64,000 bases of DNA from assembly GCF_003635165.1 (NCBI RefSeq), contig NZ_ML058597.1, positions 248,001 to 312,000 of the forward strand, given 5' to 3'. The stretch's first letter is position 1, and every line of letters begins with the position of its first letter. Shown in pieces: positions 50,720 to 60,055 of the stretch. Below the pieces are notes generated by a model that worked only from the letters and a program-made list of their open reading frames with translations, was not told the DNA's origin and did not search any database. This DNA is from Burkholderia sp. Nafp2/4-1b (lineage in GTDB: Bacteria; Pseudomonadota; Gammaproteobacteria; Burkholderiales; Burkholderiaceae). Both the position numbers and the translations under genes were made by a program.

Positions 50720-50976
50720 TCATCGTCCCCCGCGAGTTTGTGCTCCTTGAGCTTGCCCTTGCGCAATTGCGCGATCGAGCGTTCCAGGTGTGCGACGTTG
50801 GCCGGCGAGCGGAGCAGGTGAACGGTCTCCATCAGACTGTCATAGTATTCCTGCGACATGATGACGGCATTCGGCGCGTCGCGACGCGTGATGAGCGTCA
50901 CGTCTGCATCGTCGACGACCTGGTCGATGACGGTCTTCAGATTGCTGCGGGCATCCGAAAAATGAATCGTGCGCAT
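50716..50976 (-). CDS. yefM: YefM-type antitoxin
   Basis: An 86-residue Phd/YefM-family antitoxin. The N-terminal DNA-binding and dimerisation part has MRTIHFSDARSNLKTVIDQV and ITRRDAPNAVIMSQEYYDSLMET (the conserved MS..Y..L..T motif), and the C-terminal tail wraps the toxin (LERSIAQLRKGKLKEHKL). It precedes yoeB with a 4-bp overlap. The start is the ATG 50976; an ATG upstream (51060) would add an unlikely extension. It probably represses its own promoter, where TGTAC repeats are seen. Confidence 0.92.
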   Translation of the reverse strand: MRTIHFSDARSNLKTVIDQVVDDADVTLITRRDAPNAVIMSQEYYDSLMETVHLLRSPANVAHLERSIAQLRKGKLKEHKLAGDDE

Positions 50977-50989
50977 GATGTGCCTGACC

Positions 50990-51047
50990 TGTACTAATAA
51001 CGGTACAAGTATAGCATGGACAAAAGAATTGTACGGGTTGCTGTACA
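50990..51047. promoter_or_regulatory. TGTAC repeats in the yefM promoter
   Basis: TGTAC at 50990-50994, GTACA at 51003-51007, TGTAC at 51030-51034 and TGTACA at 51042-51047 occur within 58 bases of AT-rich sequence upstream of yefM. YefM of E. coli binds TGTACA-containing sites, so this is a probable autoregulatory operator. Confidence 0.55.
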
Positions 51048-51128
51048 TGTTGGGTTGCACATCCCTTGTTAGTCACCCCACACCGCGCTATCGTTTCCGC
51101 TCCGCCCCAAGCCATCCGGAGAGCCGAC

Positions 51129-51572
51129 GTGCCTGCAACCCCATCCGCCGCGCTGAGATTTTCCACCGACAAGCGCGAGCTCGACATCGACACCATCTTC
51201 GATTTCCTGCACCACGACGCGTACTGGTCGCAGGGCATCCCGCGCGACGTGGTCGAGCGCGCGATCGACGGCTCGCTATGCTTCGGTGCGTACGTCGGCG
51301 ACCGGCTCGTCGGGTTTGCGCGGCTCGTGACCGACCACGCGACATTCGCGTACCTGTGCGACGTGTTCGTGCTGCCGGCCGAGCGCGGCAACGGCTACGG
51401 CCGCGCGCTGATCGATCACATCTTCGCGCAGCCGATGCTGCAGGGCCTGCGGTGCATCATGCTGTCGACGTCGGATGCCCATGACTTGTATCGGCCGGTC
51501 GGCTTCGCGGCGCCATCGAAGCCCGAACTGCTGATGGAGATCCGCCGCCGCGACATCTACGCGAAACGCTGA
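51129..51572 (+). CDS. GNAT family N-acetyltransferase
   Basis: A 147-residue single-domain acetyltransferase. It has ERAIDGSLCFGAYVGDRLVGFARLVTD, YLCDVFVLPAERGNGYGRALIDHIF (acetyl-CoA loop with RGNGYG) and LRCIMLSTSDAHDLYRPVGFA, the standard GNAT order. GTG 51129 with GGAG at 51118-51121 gives a better start than the in-frame TTG at 51066, which overlaps the yefM promoter. No neighbour suggests a substrate. It precedes a tandem decamer repeat. Confidence 0.85.
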   Translation: MPATPSAALRFSTDKRELDIDTIFDFLHHDAYWSQGIPRDVVERAIDGSLCFGAYVGDRLVGFARLVTDHATFAYLCDVFVLPAERGNGYGRALIDHIFAQPMLQGLRCIMLSTSDAHDLYRPVGFAAPSKPELLMEIRRRDIYAKR

Positions 51573-51590
51573 CGCGAGTCGATCGCGGTC

Positions 51591-51640
51591 GGGCGCATAC
51601 GAGCGCATACGAGCGCATACGAGCGCATACGAGCGCATAC
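51591..51640 (+). repeat. Tandem decamer repeat (5 units)
   Basis: Five consecutive 10-bp units end in GCGCATAC: one GGGCGCATAC (51591-51600) and four identical GAGCGCATAC (51601-51640). The repeat lies between the GNAT gene and the DUF1653 gene, within the 5' untranslated region of the latter, and could be a variable-number repeat or regulatory site. Confidence 0.85.
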
Positions 51641-51677
51641 AATACGCACTTTCGTTTTTGCAGAAGGGAAGCCCATC

Positions 51678-51896
51678 ATGACCGAACAGGAAGCCGAACA
51701 GCTCGCCACGCATCGTCACTACAAGGGCGGGCTGTATCGCTATATCGGCGTCGCGCGTCATTCCGAAACCGAGGAATCGGTGGTCGTGTACGAGCATCTG
51801 TGGCCGCATTCGCGCGGGCTGTGGGTGCGTCCGGAAGCGATGTTCAACGAGAACCTGCCGGACGGCACGCCGCGTTTTCGCAAGCTGCGCGACTGA
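51678..51896 (+). CDS. DUF1653 family protein
   Basis: A 72-residue protein of the DUF1653 family. It has HRHYKGGLYRYIGVARHSETEE, VVYEHLWPHSRGLWVRPEAMFNE and PRFRKL, an all-beta domain whose function is unknown and which is common in proteobacteria. The start ATG 51678 follows AAGGGAAGC; the decamer repeat ends 37 bases earlier. It is a single-gene unit and convergent with the YcaQ-type gene. Confidence 0.85.
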   Translation: MTEQEAEQLATHRHYKGGLYRYIGVARHSETEESVVVYEHLWPHSRGLWVRPEAMFNENLPDGTPRFRKLRD

Positions 51897-51999
51897 GCGT
51901 CCCCAGGCGCACGCGGCTGGCCGGTGCGCCGCCGCGTCAGCGACAGCGTGAGCGTGAGCAGCACGTGCACAGTCGCCGCCCGGCGCGAATGCGCCGGCC

Positions 52000-53211
52000 T
52001 TATGCGCCCGCCAGCGCCTTCGTCAACTCAGGCGGCGCGTTTGCGACCGTCACCTCCGGCGTGCCATGCCACGCCGCCAACCGCTTCACGGCCTTCGCGA
52101 CGTCGGCCGCGAGCCCCGTGCCGAACCGCACGCCCGGCTCCACGTGCACCGTCTTCAATTCGAACGTGCCGAGCGCGCGATGCGCTTTCGCGTCGACGCG
52201 GCCGATCAACCGGCCGCGATGCAGCACCGGCAGACAGAAATAGCCATAGCGCCGCTTGTGCGCGGGCGTATAGCACTCGATCGTGTAGTCGAATCCGAAG
52301 AGCGTCGACGCGCGCTTGCGGTCCCACACCACCGGATCGAACGGCGACAGCAAGGTCGTGACCGTCGAGCGCAATGTATCGGCCGCGGCGGCCGGCAGCA
52401 GCGTTTCGAGCGAGCGATGCACGTACGTGGGCTCCGTCCAGTCGGCGATCTCGACTGGAATCAGCGCGCCGGCGTCCGCAAGCTGCTCCAGCTCCGCGCG
52501 ATACGACCGGCGCGGCAACCGGTAGTAATCGGCCACCCAGTCCGCGCGCACGACGCCGAGCGCGCGGCACGTGTAGTCGAGCAGCGCGGGCAGCACCGCG
52601 CCGCGCGGCGGCAGGTCGCGTGCATCGTCCCAGCCGGGCAGCACGCGTTCGCGCACGTCGTAGATGCGCTGGAAATTGCGGCGCTCGGACACCATCAGTT
52701 CGCCGGTCGTGAACAGCACTTCGAGGTGCATCTTCTCCGGCTTGCGATCCCACCATCCATTGCCCTTCGCGCCATCCTCGCGGATGAAATCGGCCGACCG
52801 TACCGGGCCTTCGTCGCGAATTCGCGCGAGCATCCGCTCGATCTCCGCGCGGTTCTGCTCGTGCCAGTCGGCCGCGTATTTCCAGCCCATGCCAGAAGGA
52901 TCGAGCATCTTGTAGCGCATCAGCCCGAATTGCTCGATCGGCAGGAAGCACGCTTCGTGCGACCAGTATTCGAAGAGGCGCGCCTCGGCGAGATGTTCGT
53001 CGAGCCACTGCGGCGCAAAGTCGCCGAGCCGGCTGAACAGCACGAGATACGGGCTGCGCGCGACGACGTGGATGGTATCGATCTGCAATTGCGCCATCCG
53101 GCGGATCGTGTCGAGCACGTCGGCCTTGGTGGCCTTGCGGCGGGGCGGGGTCAGCAGGCCCTGCGCGGCGAGATGCAGTGCGCGGGCGGCGGCGGGCGAC
53201 AGTGTGAGCAT
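52000..53211 (-). CDS. YcaQ/AlkX-type DNA glycosylase (HTH_42 family)
   Basis: A 403-residue winged-helix DNA glycosylase family protein (formerly DUF1006). The motif QLQ in MAQLQIDTIHVVARSP (near residue 42) corresponds to the QΦQ signature of the YcaQ branch that unhooks interstrand crosslinks, unlike the QΦD of the AlkZ branch. Further features are LGDFAPQWLDEHLAEARLFEYW, an internal HTH (ADFIREDGAKGNGWWDRKP), and C-terminal SPFDPVVWDRKRASTLFGFDY. The length is normal. It is convergent with the DUF1653 gene and is separated from the DHA2 exporter by about 345 bases that may hold a small RNA. Confidence 0.87.
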   Translation of the reverse strand: MLTLSPAAARALHLAAQGLLTPPRRKATKADVLDTIRRMAQLQIDTIHVVARSPYLVLFSRLGDFAPQWLDEHLAEARLFEYWSHEACFLPIEQFGLMRYKMLDPSGMGWKYAADWHEQNRAEIERMLARIRDEGPVRSADFIREDGAKGNGWWDRKPEKMHLEVLFTTGELMVSERRNFQRIYDVRERVLPGWDDARDLPPRGAVLPALLDYTCRALGVVRADWVADYYRLPRRSYRAELEQLADAGALIPVEIADWTEPTYVHRSLETLLPAAAADTLRSTVTTLLSPFDPVVWDRKRASTLFGFDYTIECYTPAHKRRYGYFCLPVLHRGRLIGRVDAKAHRALGTFELKTVHVEPGVRFGTGLAADVAKAVKRLAAWHGTPEVTVANAPPELTKALAGA

Positions 53212-53557
53212 CGTGACGGCGGCTGAGGGTGACGGTCGGGCACCACTTTAGCGCGAAAGCGCCGCACGCGTGCGACGTGCATGCGCGACGCGTCTGACAA
53301 TGCTTGACAGATGCGCGGCGCGACTTTCCCTATAGTGCAGACATGGCGCGACGAAATGTGCGCGCAACGATTCGGCTTCCGACGCACATATGTCCATGGC
53401 ACGCAGGAAGCAGATCCGGGATTCTCAACCCCCAACGAGAGACCCGGAGCCCTGAGCGGATATCCATACGGCTGTGCACCGGCCCCGTGTGGATGTCCGC
53501 TGATTTTTTTGTGTTCCGGCTTTTCGCCGCCTGCCTGTTTCCCGCCAGCCTGCTCGT
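53212..53557. other. Intergenic region carrying the candidate small RNA and YcaQ promoter
   Basis: 346 bases without a protein gene. The right part carries a candidate rightward RNA, listed separately. The left 90 bases probably hold the ycaQ-like promoter; I see no strong -10/-35 pair for it. Confidence 0.4.
53337..53510 (+). ncRNA. Candidate small RNA with Rho-independent terminator
   Basis: A convincing terminator sits at 53455-53510: a 17-bp stem (AGCGGA at 53455-53460 pairs with TCCGCT at 53496-53501, with the inner TCCATACGG/CCGTGTGGA) followed by a run of seven T (53504-53510). Upstream are TTGACA (53304-53309) and TATAGT (53331-53336), 21 apart, longer than ideal. A second stem, CCGGG around 53416 with ACCCGG around 53442, encloses a C-rich loop. 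Flanking protein genes on either side read leftward, so this would be an independent transcript of about 170 nt. No Rfam match can be tested here. Confidence 0.55.
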
Positions 53558-54973
53558 TTACTGCCGCTTGCCGCGCGCGACTTCGTCGCCGGCGCCGGGC
53601 GGCAGTCGGCGCGTGATCGGAATCGACGCGAACGAACACAGCCCGACCACGACGAACGCGGGCCAGAAATCCGACCACACCATCGTCTGGTGCCCTTGCA
53701 CCCAGTGCGACAGATGCAGCACGAGGCCCGCGACCGTCACGCCGAGCCCGAGCGACATCTGCTGCACGACGCTGCCGAGGCTCGTCGCGCGGCCCGCGTC
53801 GGCCTGCGAAATCTCCGCGTAGATCATCGAATTCAGGCTCGTGAACTGCAGCGCGGGGAAGATGCCGCCGACCAGCACGATCATCCAGATCGCCCAGGTC
53901 GGCATGCCCGGATGGAACACGCCGTACGCGGCGATCGCGAGCCCGGCGAACGCGGCGTTGTAGATCAGCACCGTGCGAAAGCCGAAGCGGCGCAGCGTAT
54001 GCGTGGCCGTCGAGCGGCTCACCGCGCCGCCGAGCGCGGATGCGCAGGTGATCAGCCCCGAGTGGAACGCACTCATCCCGAGGCCTTCCTGCAGCGCGAG
54101 CGGCAGCAGGAACGGCACCGCGCCGAGGCCGATGCGGAACAGCGAGCCGCCGACCACGCTCGCGTGATAGGTCGGAATCTTCAGGAAGCTGAGGTCGAGC
54201 ACCGGCCGCTCCTTGCGGCGCGCGTACGGCACGTAGAGCGCGAGCATCGCGAGGCCGACCGCGCACATCATGATCGCGTTGCTGCGCGACGTGAGCGAAC
54301 CGTCGATCAGCGTGAGGCCCATCAGCAGCAGCGCGGCGCCGCTCGCCGACAGCAGGAAGCCGAACCAGTCGAGCGGGCCGGGATCGGGCTCGTGCGTGTT
54401 CGCGATGTGCTTGCTCGCGAGGTAGATCCCGTAGATGCCGATCGGCACGTTGATGAAGAAGATCATCCGCCAGTGCAGGTAGGTCGTGATGAAGCCGCCG
54501 ACGAGCGGCCCGACCGTGGGCCCGAACAGCGCGGGAATCGCGAGGTAGTTCATCGCGCGCACGAGATCGGAGCGCGGCACCGCGCGGAAGATGATGATCC
54601 GGCCGACCGGCACCATCATCGCGCCGCCGACGCCCTGCACGAAGCGCGCGAACGTGAGCACGCCGAGCGAGTTGGAAGCCGCGCACATCAGCGAGCCGGC
54701 GACGAAGATGCCGATCGCGGTGCGGAACACGGAGCGCGCGCTGAAGCGGTCGGCGAGCCATCCGCAGATCGGGATGAATACGCCGAGGCCGACCACGTAG
54801 GCCGTGATCGCGATGTTGAGTGTGACGGGATTGTGCCCGAAGTCCCTCGCCATCGCGGGCAGCGCGGTGACGATGATGTTGGCGTCGACGCTTTCCATGA
54901 ACAACGCACAGGCAACGATGAGCGGTGCTAGAAAGACGGGCGACATGGGCAGGGCGCGCGGTAAAGACGCCAT
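53558..54973 (-). CDS. DHA2-family MFS multidrug exporter
   Basis: A 471-residue inner-membrane transporter with 14 hydrophobic helices of the EmrB/QacA type. The TM1 motif has ESVDANIIVTALPAMARDFG, motif A is GWLADRFSARSVFR, and motif C is LFGPTVGPLVGGFITTYLHW (GP...GGFI). The polar C-terminal tail is short. ATG 54973 gives a normal start; GTG 54982 would add three residues. It is probably an efflux pump with no fusion or outer-membrane partner nearby, so the exported compound is unknown. Confidence 0.9.
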   Translation of the reverse strand: MASLPRALPMSPVFLAPLIVACALFMESVDANIIVTALPAMARDFGHNPVTLNIAITAYVVGLGVFIPICGWLADRFSARSVFRTAIGIFVAGSLMCAASNSLGVLTFARFVQGVGGAMMVPVGRIIIFRAVPRSDLVRAMNYLAIPALFGPTVGPLVGGFITTYLHWRMIFFINVPIGIYGIYLASKHIANTHEPDPGPLDWFGFLLSASGAALLLMGLTLIDGSLTSRSNAIMMCAVGLAMLALYVPYARRKERPVLDLSFLKIPTYHASVVGGSLFRIGLGAVPFLLPLALQEGLGMSAFHSGLITCASALGGAVSRSTATHTLRRFGFRTVLIYNAAFAGLAIAAYGVFHPGMPTWAIWMIVLVGGIFPALQFTSLNSMIYAEISQADAGRATSLGSVVQQMSLGLGVTVAGLVLHLSHWVQGHQTMVWSDFWPAFVVVGLCSFASIPITRRLPPGAGDEVARGKRQ

Positions 54974-55264
54974 TATGCCCACAATGTGGTCGTTGCGTCA
55001 CGTGAGACAACGCTTGTTCCGCATGTTGCAACAGTCGTTCCTGTTAGCGTGCGTGAAAGAAGAGACGACTGTGCCCCGTGACATGACACACGACGCACGC
55101 GTTCGGGCACGGAACCGAAACTTGCGTGCGATGCGCGTTTCGTGCGACAGTCGAAACTCATCTGCGGATACAACGACGCGCATCGATCGACGGCCATCGA
55201 GACGAGCGCACGCGCGAACGAGACCCCTGCCGATCCACTCACCATCGAAAGGAGGGGACACGTC

Positions 55265-57016
55265 ATGACGTCACGTCGTGCCGCATCGACCGCATCGCAT
55301 CCTGCGTCATATCCTGTTTCACATCCCGCTTCATATCCCGCACCGGATCCGTCCGCGCCCGCGCCGCGTTTGCGCTGGGCCGCCGTGATGGCCGTCGCAT
55401 ACCTGGCCGTCGCCGGCTGCGCCGCGCAAGCCGACAGCGCGAACCACGCGGCCGCGCCAGCGGCCACCCATTCCGCCATGCCGGCCTCGGCCGCGTTCGC
55501 GAACCAGACCGCCAGCACGCTGCTGCCGCCGCCGAGCCAGCTCTACGGCGACCTGTTCGTCGCCGTGCAGACTGCGCAGCTGTATCCCGACCAGAAAACC
55601 TTCGTCGACGCGATACCCGATACCGATCCCGCGACGATCATGCAGTTGTATCAGCAACAGAAGTTGCAGCCGGGCTTCTCGCTGAAGGCGTTCGTCGACC
55701 AGCACTTCACGCCGCCGCCGGGAAGCGGCGTCACGCCGCCCGCGAACCAGACGCTGCGCCAGCACATCGACTGGCTGTGGCCGCAGCTCACGCGCACCAG
55801 CACGAAGGTGCCGCCGTACAGCTCGCTGATCCCGATGCCAAAACCGTACGTGGTGCCGGGCGGACGCTTCCGCGAAGGCTACTACTGGGACACCTATTTC
55901 ACGATGCTCGGGTTGCAGGTGTCTGGGCGCGAGGATCTCGTCGACGACATGCTCGACAACTTCGCGCATCTGATCGACACGGTCGGCCACATCCCGAACG
56001 GCAACCGCACGTACTACGCCAGCCGCTCGCAGCCGCCGTTCTTCGCTTACATGGTCACGCTCGCCGCGCAGGCCGAAGGCGACAAGGTCTACCAGAAATA
56101 CCTGCCGGCGCTGCGCAAGGAACATGCGTACTGGATGCAGGGCGAATCCACCACGCCGCGCGGGCAGGCCGCGCACCACGTGGTCGCGATGCCGGACGGC
56201 GCGGTGCTGAACCGCTACTGGGACGCGAGCGACACGCCGCGCGACGAGTCGTATCTCGAGGACGTGACGACCGCGAAGGCCGTGCCGAGCCGCCCCGCGA
56301 ACGAGGTGTACCGCGATTTGCGCGCCGGTGCCGAAAGCGGCTGGGACTACAGCTCGCGCTGGTTCGGCGACGGCAAGACGCTCGCGACGATCCGCACCAC
56401 GTCGATCGTGCCGGTCGATCTGAACAGCCTGATGTTCCATCTCGAGACGACGATCGTGAAGGGCTGCACGGTCACCCGCGACATCGCGTGCGTGACGGAC
56501 TTCTCCGGACGGGCGGCGCGGCGCGCGGCCGCGATCAATCACTATCTGTGGAACCGTCGCGGCTATTACGGCGACTACGACTGGCAGTTGCGCAAGCCGC
56601 GCGACGCCGTGACCGCTGCCGCGCTGTATCCGCTGTTCACCGGCGTCGCGTGGCCCGAGCGGGCGAAGGCGACCGCGCGCGAGGTGCGCAAGACGCTGCT
56701 GCAGCCGGGCGGCCTTGCGACGACGACGGTGAACACGGGCCAGCAGTGGGATGCTCCGAATGGCTGGGCGCCGCTGCAGTGGATCGCGATCGAAGGGCTG
56801 CGTCGCTATGGCGAGCCGGCGCTCGCGAAGGATATCGGCACGCGCTTCCTGGCCGACGTGAAGCATGTGTATGCGACCGAAGGCAAGCTCGTCGAGAAGT
56901 ACGCGGTCGAAGGCGCCGGCGAGGGCGGCGGCGGGGGCGGCGAATATCCGCTGCAGGACGGCTTCGGCTGGACCAACGGCGTCACGCTGAAACTGCTCGG
57001 GCTGTATGGCGAGTAG
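55265..57016 (+). CDS. treA: Periplasmic lipoprotein trehalase (GH37)
   Basis: A 583-residue glycoside hydrolase family 37 trehalase that cleaves external trehalose to two glucose. The N-terminus has a Pro/Ser/Ala-rich segment, a hydrophobic stretch and LAVAGC at about residue 50, so the protein may be a lipoprotein. Trehalase signatures are [34 protein letters not shown], and [19 protein letters not shown], with the last region carrying active-site acids; a Gly-rich [21 protein letters not shown] follows. AAAGGAGG precedes ATG 55265. It is convergent with an OprB porin gene, which may supply the sugar. Confidence 0.92.
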   Translation: MTSRRAASTASHPASYPVSHPASYPAPDPSAPAPRLRWAAVMAVAYLAVAGCAAQADSANHAAAPAATHSAMPASAAFANQTASTLLPPPSQLYGDLFVAVQTAQLYPDQKTFVDAIPDTDPATIMQLYQQQKLQPGFSLKAFVDQHFTPPPGSGVTPPANQTLRQHIDWLWPQLTRTSTKVPPYSSLIPMPKPYVVPGGRFREGYYWDTYFTMLGLQVSGREDLVDDMLDNFAHLIDTVGHIPNGNRTYYASRSQPPFFAYMVTLAAQAEGDKVYQKYLPALRKEHAYWMQGESTTPRGQAAHHVVAMPDGAVLNRYWDASDTPRDESYLEDVTTAKAVPSRPANEVYRDLRAGAESGWDYSSRWFGDGKTLATIRTTSIVPVDLNSLMFHLETTIVKGCTVTRDIACVTDFSGRAARRAAAINHYLWNRRGYYGDYDWQLRKPRDAVTAAALYPLFTGVAWPERAKATAREVRKTLLQPGGLATTTVNTGQQWDAPNGWAPLQWIAIEGLRRYGEPALAKDIGTRFLADVKHVYATEGKLVEKYAVEGAGEGGGGGGEYPLQDGFGWTNGVTLKLLGLYGE

Positions 57017-57053
57017 TGAGTGGCGCGTGCGGCGCGAACGCGCTTGAACGGGA

Positions 57054-57091
57054 ACGGGCCGGAGCGCCGCGCAAGCGGTCGTCCGGCCCGT
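57054..57091. terminator. 10-bp hairpin between convergent treA and oprB-like genes
   Basis: ACGGGCCGGA (57054-57063) and TCCGGCCCGT (57082-57091) are perfect complements with an 18-base spacer; the position between convergent genes fits a terminator. Confidence 0.6.
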
Positions 57092-57108
57092 GTCGCATGC
57101 GCGGTGCG

Positions 57109-58617
57109 TCAGAACGTGATCGTCGTGCGCACACCGACCACCGTTTCGTCGCCGATGCGCGCGCCGGCCGCATTCGGGTTCGGGATGCCGCCGCCGGGCC
57201 GGAAGAAGTGCTGCAGGTCGGCCTGCAACTGCCACCACGGCGCGACCTGGTACTGGTAGGTCGCCTCGATCACCGTCTCCGCACGGCGCACCGGGTAACC
57301 GGGCGTCGTATAGGTGCCGGTGTCGCCGTCGAGCGCGCGTGCATGCGAGCCGATCTTCGCGTAGCCGACCGCGATGCCGGCCGTATCGTTGTCGCGTCCG
57401 GCGAACGGCGCCTTCAGCGTGACGCCCGCATTCGCCGCGAAATCGACGACGTTGCGATTGCCCGGCGCACCCATCACGCGTGCGAACACGCCGACCGAAC
57501 GCGGACTGTCGGCCGACGGCCGCCATACCATCTGATCGGCGACCGCATAGAAGCCGTAGTTGCCGCGATGCGTTGCGGCTATCCCGTTGCTGTCCGGATT
57601 CGCGAGCGACAGCCCGTCGGTGCCGAAGCGCTGATCGTTCGCGTGCTGCGACTGATACCAGAAGCCGAGCTTGTACGTACCGGGCAGGCCGGCCGGTTGC
57701 GGTGCCTTCGGATCGGCGGGCGGCGCGTTCAGCGCGTACTCAAGCTCGCCGATCACGAATGCGCCGCTGCGCAGGTTGAAGTTGGTGCCGTGCGCGTTCA
57801 GCACTTGCGCGTCGCCGTCGCTGCGGCCGGCCGGATTGCCGTCGAACACGCCGACCATCGCGGTCCACGCGTCGGCCGGCTTCACGCGCAGCCGCACGCC
57901 GAGCGACGACAGCGGATACGCGGCGCCGCCGGCCGGCAGGTCGGCCGCGGGCAGCACGGGCCAGCCGAACGTCGCGTTCATGAACGTCGCCGCGTACTGG
58001 CTCACCATGAATTCCTGGTCGACGCTCTGCTGGCCGACCCGCACGTCGGCCTTGCCGTCGAGGAACGCCTGCTGGTACCAGAGCTCCCACAACCGCGTGG
58101 TCGAATTCGCCTCGATGCCGGTCGCGGTCTGCAGCGTCTGCAAATAGCGCTGCGAGAGGCTGGTGCCGTGGATCTGCAGCGCCGACACGTTGAACGTGCC
58201 GCCCGGCAGCCCGACCGCTTTCTCCGTATCGACGTTGAAGCCGAATTGCGTGACGCCCTGGTACGCACCGCCGCGCGCCGTGCCGCCCGCGGCGTTGTAC
58301 AGGTATTCGCTGGTTTCCTGCAGGTTCAGCGTGACGCCGTGATCGCCGAGCACGTCGCGCAGGCCGCCCATGTTGCCGAGCAGGTTCGCGCGCTCCCACA
58401 GACCGGTGGGAGCAGGCGCGGCAGCATCGGTGGCCTGTTGTGCGGGGGCGGGTGCCGTATCGCCGGTGCGGGCGCCGGATGCCGGGTCGGCCGCCGCGGT
58501 CGCGGCGATCGGCGGCGACGATTGCGCGAACGCGGGCGCGGCGGCGAGCGACAGCAGCAACGCGGCGAGCGCATCGAAACATGGCGTGCGCAGAGCGGGT
58601 TCGAAACGATGCTTCAT
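57109..58617 (-). CDS. OprB-family carbohydrate-selective porin
   Basis: A 502-residue outer-membrane porin. It has a signal peptide (DALAALLLSLAAAPAFAQ, cut near residue 32), a short disordered Ala/Pro region, then the OprB pattern LWERANLLGNMGGLRDVLGDHGVTLNLQETSEYL, SRYLQTLQTAT-like LSQRYLQTL, LWYQQAFLDGKADVRVGQQS, and a C-terminal amphipathic strand DETVVGVRTTITF ending in Phe. It is convergent with treA, so it could admit trehalose or glucose. ATG 58617 is the natural start. Confidence 0.88.
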   Translation of the reverse strand: MKHRFEPALRTPCFDALAALLLSLAAAPAFAQSSPPIAATAAADPASGARTGDTAPAPAQQATDAAAPAPTGLWERANLLGNMGGLRDVLGDHGVTLNLQETSEYLYNAAGGTARGGAYQGVTQFGFNVDTEKAVGLPGGTFNVSALQIHGTSLSQRYLQTLQTATGIEANSTTRLWELWYQQAFLDGKADVRVGQQSVDQEFMVSQYAATFMNATFGWPVLPAADLPAGGAAYPLSSLGVRLRVKPADAWTAMVGVFDGNPAGRSDGDAQVLNAHGTNFNLRSGAFVIGELEYALNAPPADPKAPQPAGLPGTYKLGFWYQSQHANDQRFGTDGLSLANPDSNGIAATHRGNYGFYAVADQMVWRPSADSPRSVGVFARVMGAPGNRNVVDFAANAGVTLKAPFAGRDNDTAGIAVGYAKIGSHARALDGDTGTYTTPGYPVRRAETVIEATYQYQVAPWWQLQADLQHFFRPGGGIPNPNAAGARIGDETVVGVRTTITF

Positions 58618-58718
58618 GTAGGCTCCGTTTTTTGGTTGATTAGTTTGATTGAAGAACTGGAAACGTGAATCGATGACGCGGGCGAAGGCGGCGCGCAAGC
58701 ACGCGGCCGCCATGCCGC

Positions 58719-58937
58719 TTACGGCAGCCAGCCGCCGATCCGCCACACCTGCGCGAAGCCGAGGCGCGACGCGGCCGTGCACAGCAATGCGACGAGTGCG
58801 ACGGCGACCGCCATCGCGCCGATCAGCAGGCAGTCGAGCGGGCGCGGCGCCGTCGGCAGATGCGCGAGCGCAGTGCCGCGCCAGCCGCCGAATGTGTGCG
58901 CGAGCGGTGAAAGGGGGAAACGAATGAGCGGTCGCAC
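58719..58937 (-). CDS. Possible small membrane protein upstream of the porin gene
   Basis: A 72-residue ORF from GTG 58937 with a basic N-terminus (MRPLIRFPLS), a clear hydrophobic segment at about 37-58 (CLLIGAMAVAVALVALLCTA) and a short C-terminal tail. It is followed 101 bases later by the porin gene on the same strand. The start is GTG with no good ribosome-binding site, so it may not be real. A conserved homologue in other Burkholderia would settle it. Confidence 0.35.
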   Translation of the reverse strand: MRPLIRFPLSPLAHTFGGWRGTALAHLPTAPRPLDCLLIGAMAVAVALVALLCTAASRLGFAQVWRIGGWLP

Positions 58938-59519
58938 GCGACGTGAGCGAGTCGCTTGAGTCTGACCGCGAACGATTGAAGGAACATGACGACCTCCGTC
59001 CGGCCCGGCGCATGCCGGACGACGTGTTCGAGCGCGGGCGCATGACGCGCCTGCGATCGGCGATTGGAACGTAACGGAGCGTGCAACGGGCGAACCGGCA
59101 ATGCCGGCCCGGGAGGAAGCGCGCTAACCCGACGAATGCGAGCTAGCGGCGAAAGACATGCGTCTGGCTGCTATCTCGCGATGGCTTGGCCGGCCTGGAC
59201 CGGCATCGAACTGCAACTAGAGCATGCGTCCACGGAGGGACTCCCTTGATGAATTGGGGCGGATTGTAGTCGCGAGTTTTGCTGCGGTGCAAGCAGAAAA
59301 CGTCGTTGCCCTGCGCATCGCCGCGCCGTCGTCGTATCGGCGCGCCCCGTCCGACGGGCCGTTCAACCGCCTGCCTGCGGCACGCGGGCACTGTTGCGCG
59401 CACGCATCGGCGGTGCGAGTCCGCCCGCGCATTGAAAGGTTTCGAAGCGTCATTCCGGGCGCGAATCTTTCAGCGTGCGAAGGCTCGAAAAAATATTCTC
59501 CGGCGGGCATTCCAAAGGG

Positions 59520-59549
59520 TTGACTTCCGTTTCTGCCGGTCCATAGAAT
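59520..59549 (+). promoter_or_regulatory. Sigma-70 promoter for the NRAMP leader transcript
   Basis: TTGACT (59520-59525) is separated by 18 bases from TAGAAT (59544-59549); both are five of six matches to consensus. Transcription would begin near 59556, giving a leader of about 757 bases before the NRAMP ATG. Confidence 0.55.
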
Positions 59550-59882
59550 CCGGCATCTTCACTCTTGGGGCCGCCGCCTTGGACGCCTGCAGTAGTCGAT
59601 CTTCGTACGAAATTTCCGCCTGAGCGACCGACGTCCGCGCCTCATCGAAGCCGCCGTTTGTCCCCCAGGCAAACGGTGCGCGCAGCAGTATTCCGCAGTC
59701 ACTCCCTACGTGCACCCTGATTCGCGCCGGTTTGCGTGATGCGTTTTCGCATGCGCGATCCGGTTTCGCCGCTGCCCGGTGCGCGGCCGCGTTCGCGCAT
59801 GCGTTTCGCATGCGCTCGAACGGCGGCCCGCGTGCCGGACGGCGGCCAACCGTGTTCTCCGGAACACCGCACAGGAGCCGCC

Positions 59883-59969
59883 ATGAACGACAGTGACAGT
59901 TGTCCCTTATGCCCGTTGCGCCAACAGACCCTTTTGAACCCGGGTCGCAGGGACACGCCGGCTCACTAG
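59883..59969 (+). CDS. Candidate leader peptide 1 (28 aa)
   Basis: A 28-codon ORF starting MNDSDSCPLCPLRQQTLLNP, with AGGAG at 59873-59877 five bases before ATG 59883. It contains a CPLC motif. It lies in the leader of the NRAMP gene. Its good ribosome-binding site is the main evidence for translation; codon statistics are too short to test. Confidence 0.4.
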   Translation: MNDSDSCPLCPLRQQTLLNPGRRDTPAH

Positions 59970-60055
59970 CCTGACATCACCGTCGTTCAGGCCCGGACTG
60001 GCCCCGCGCCCACCACGCGGCCGGCATGCATGCCGTCGCCGCCAGGAGCCAGACC

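Noticed and set aside
53304-53822. Rightward 172-codon frame over the candidate small RNA
   Set aside because: It reads through the terminator hairpin and overlaps the transporter gene on the other strand; the RNA signals explain the region better.
55331-57526. Leftward frame antisense to treA
   Set aside because: Shadow of the trehalase gene; no motif.
59470-59811. Leftward 113-codon frame in the NRAMP leader region
   Set aside because: No ribosome-binding site, no family resemblance, and it runs opposite to the predicted leader transcript.
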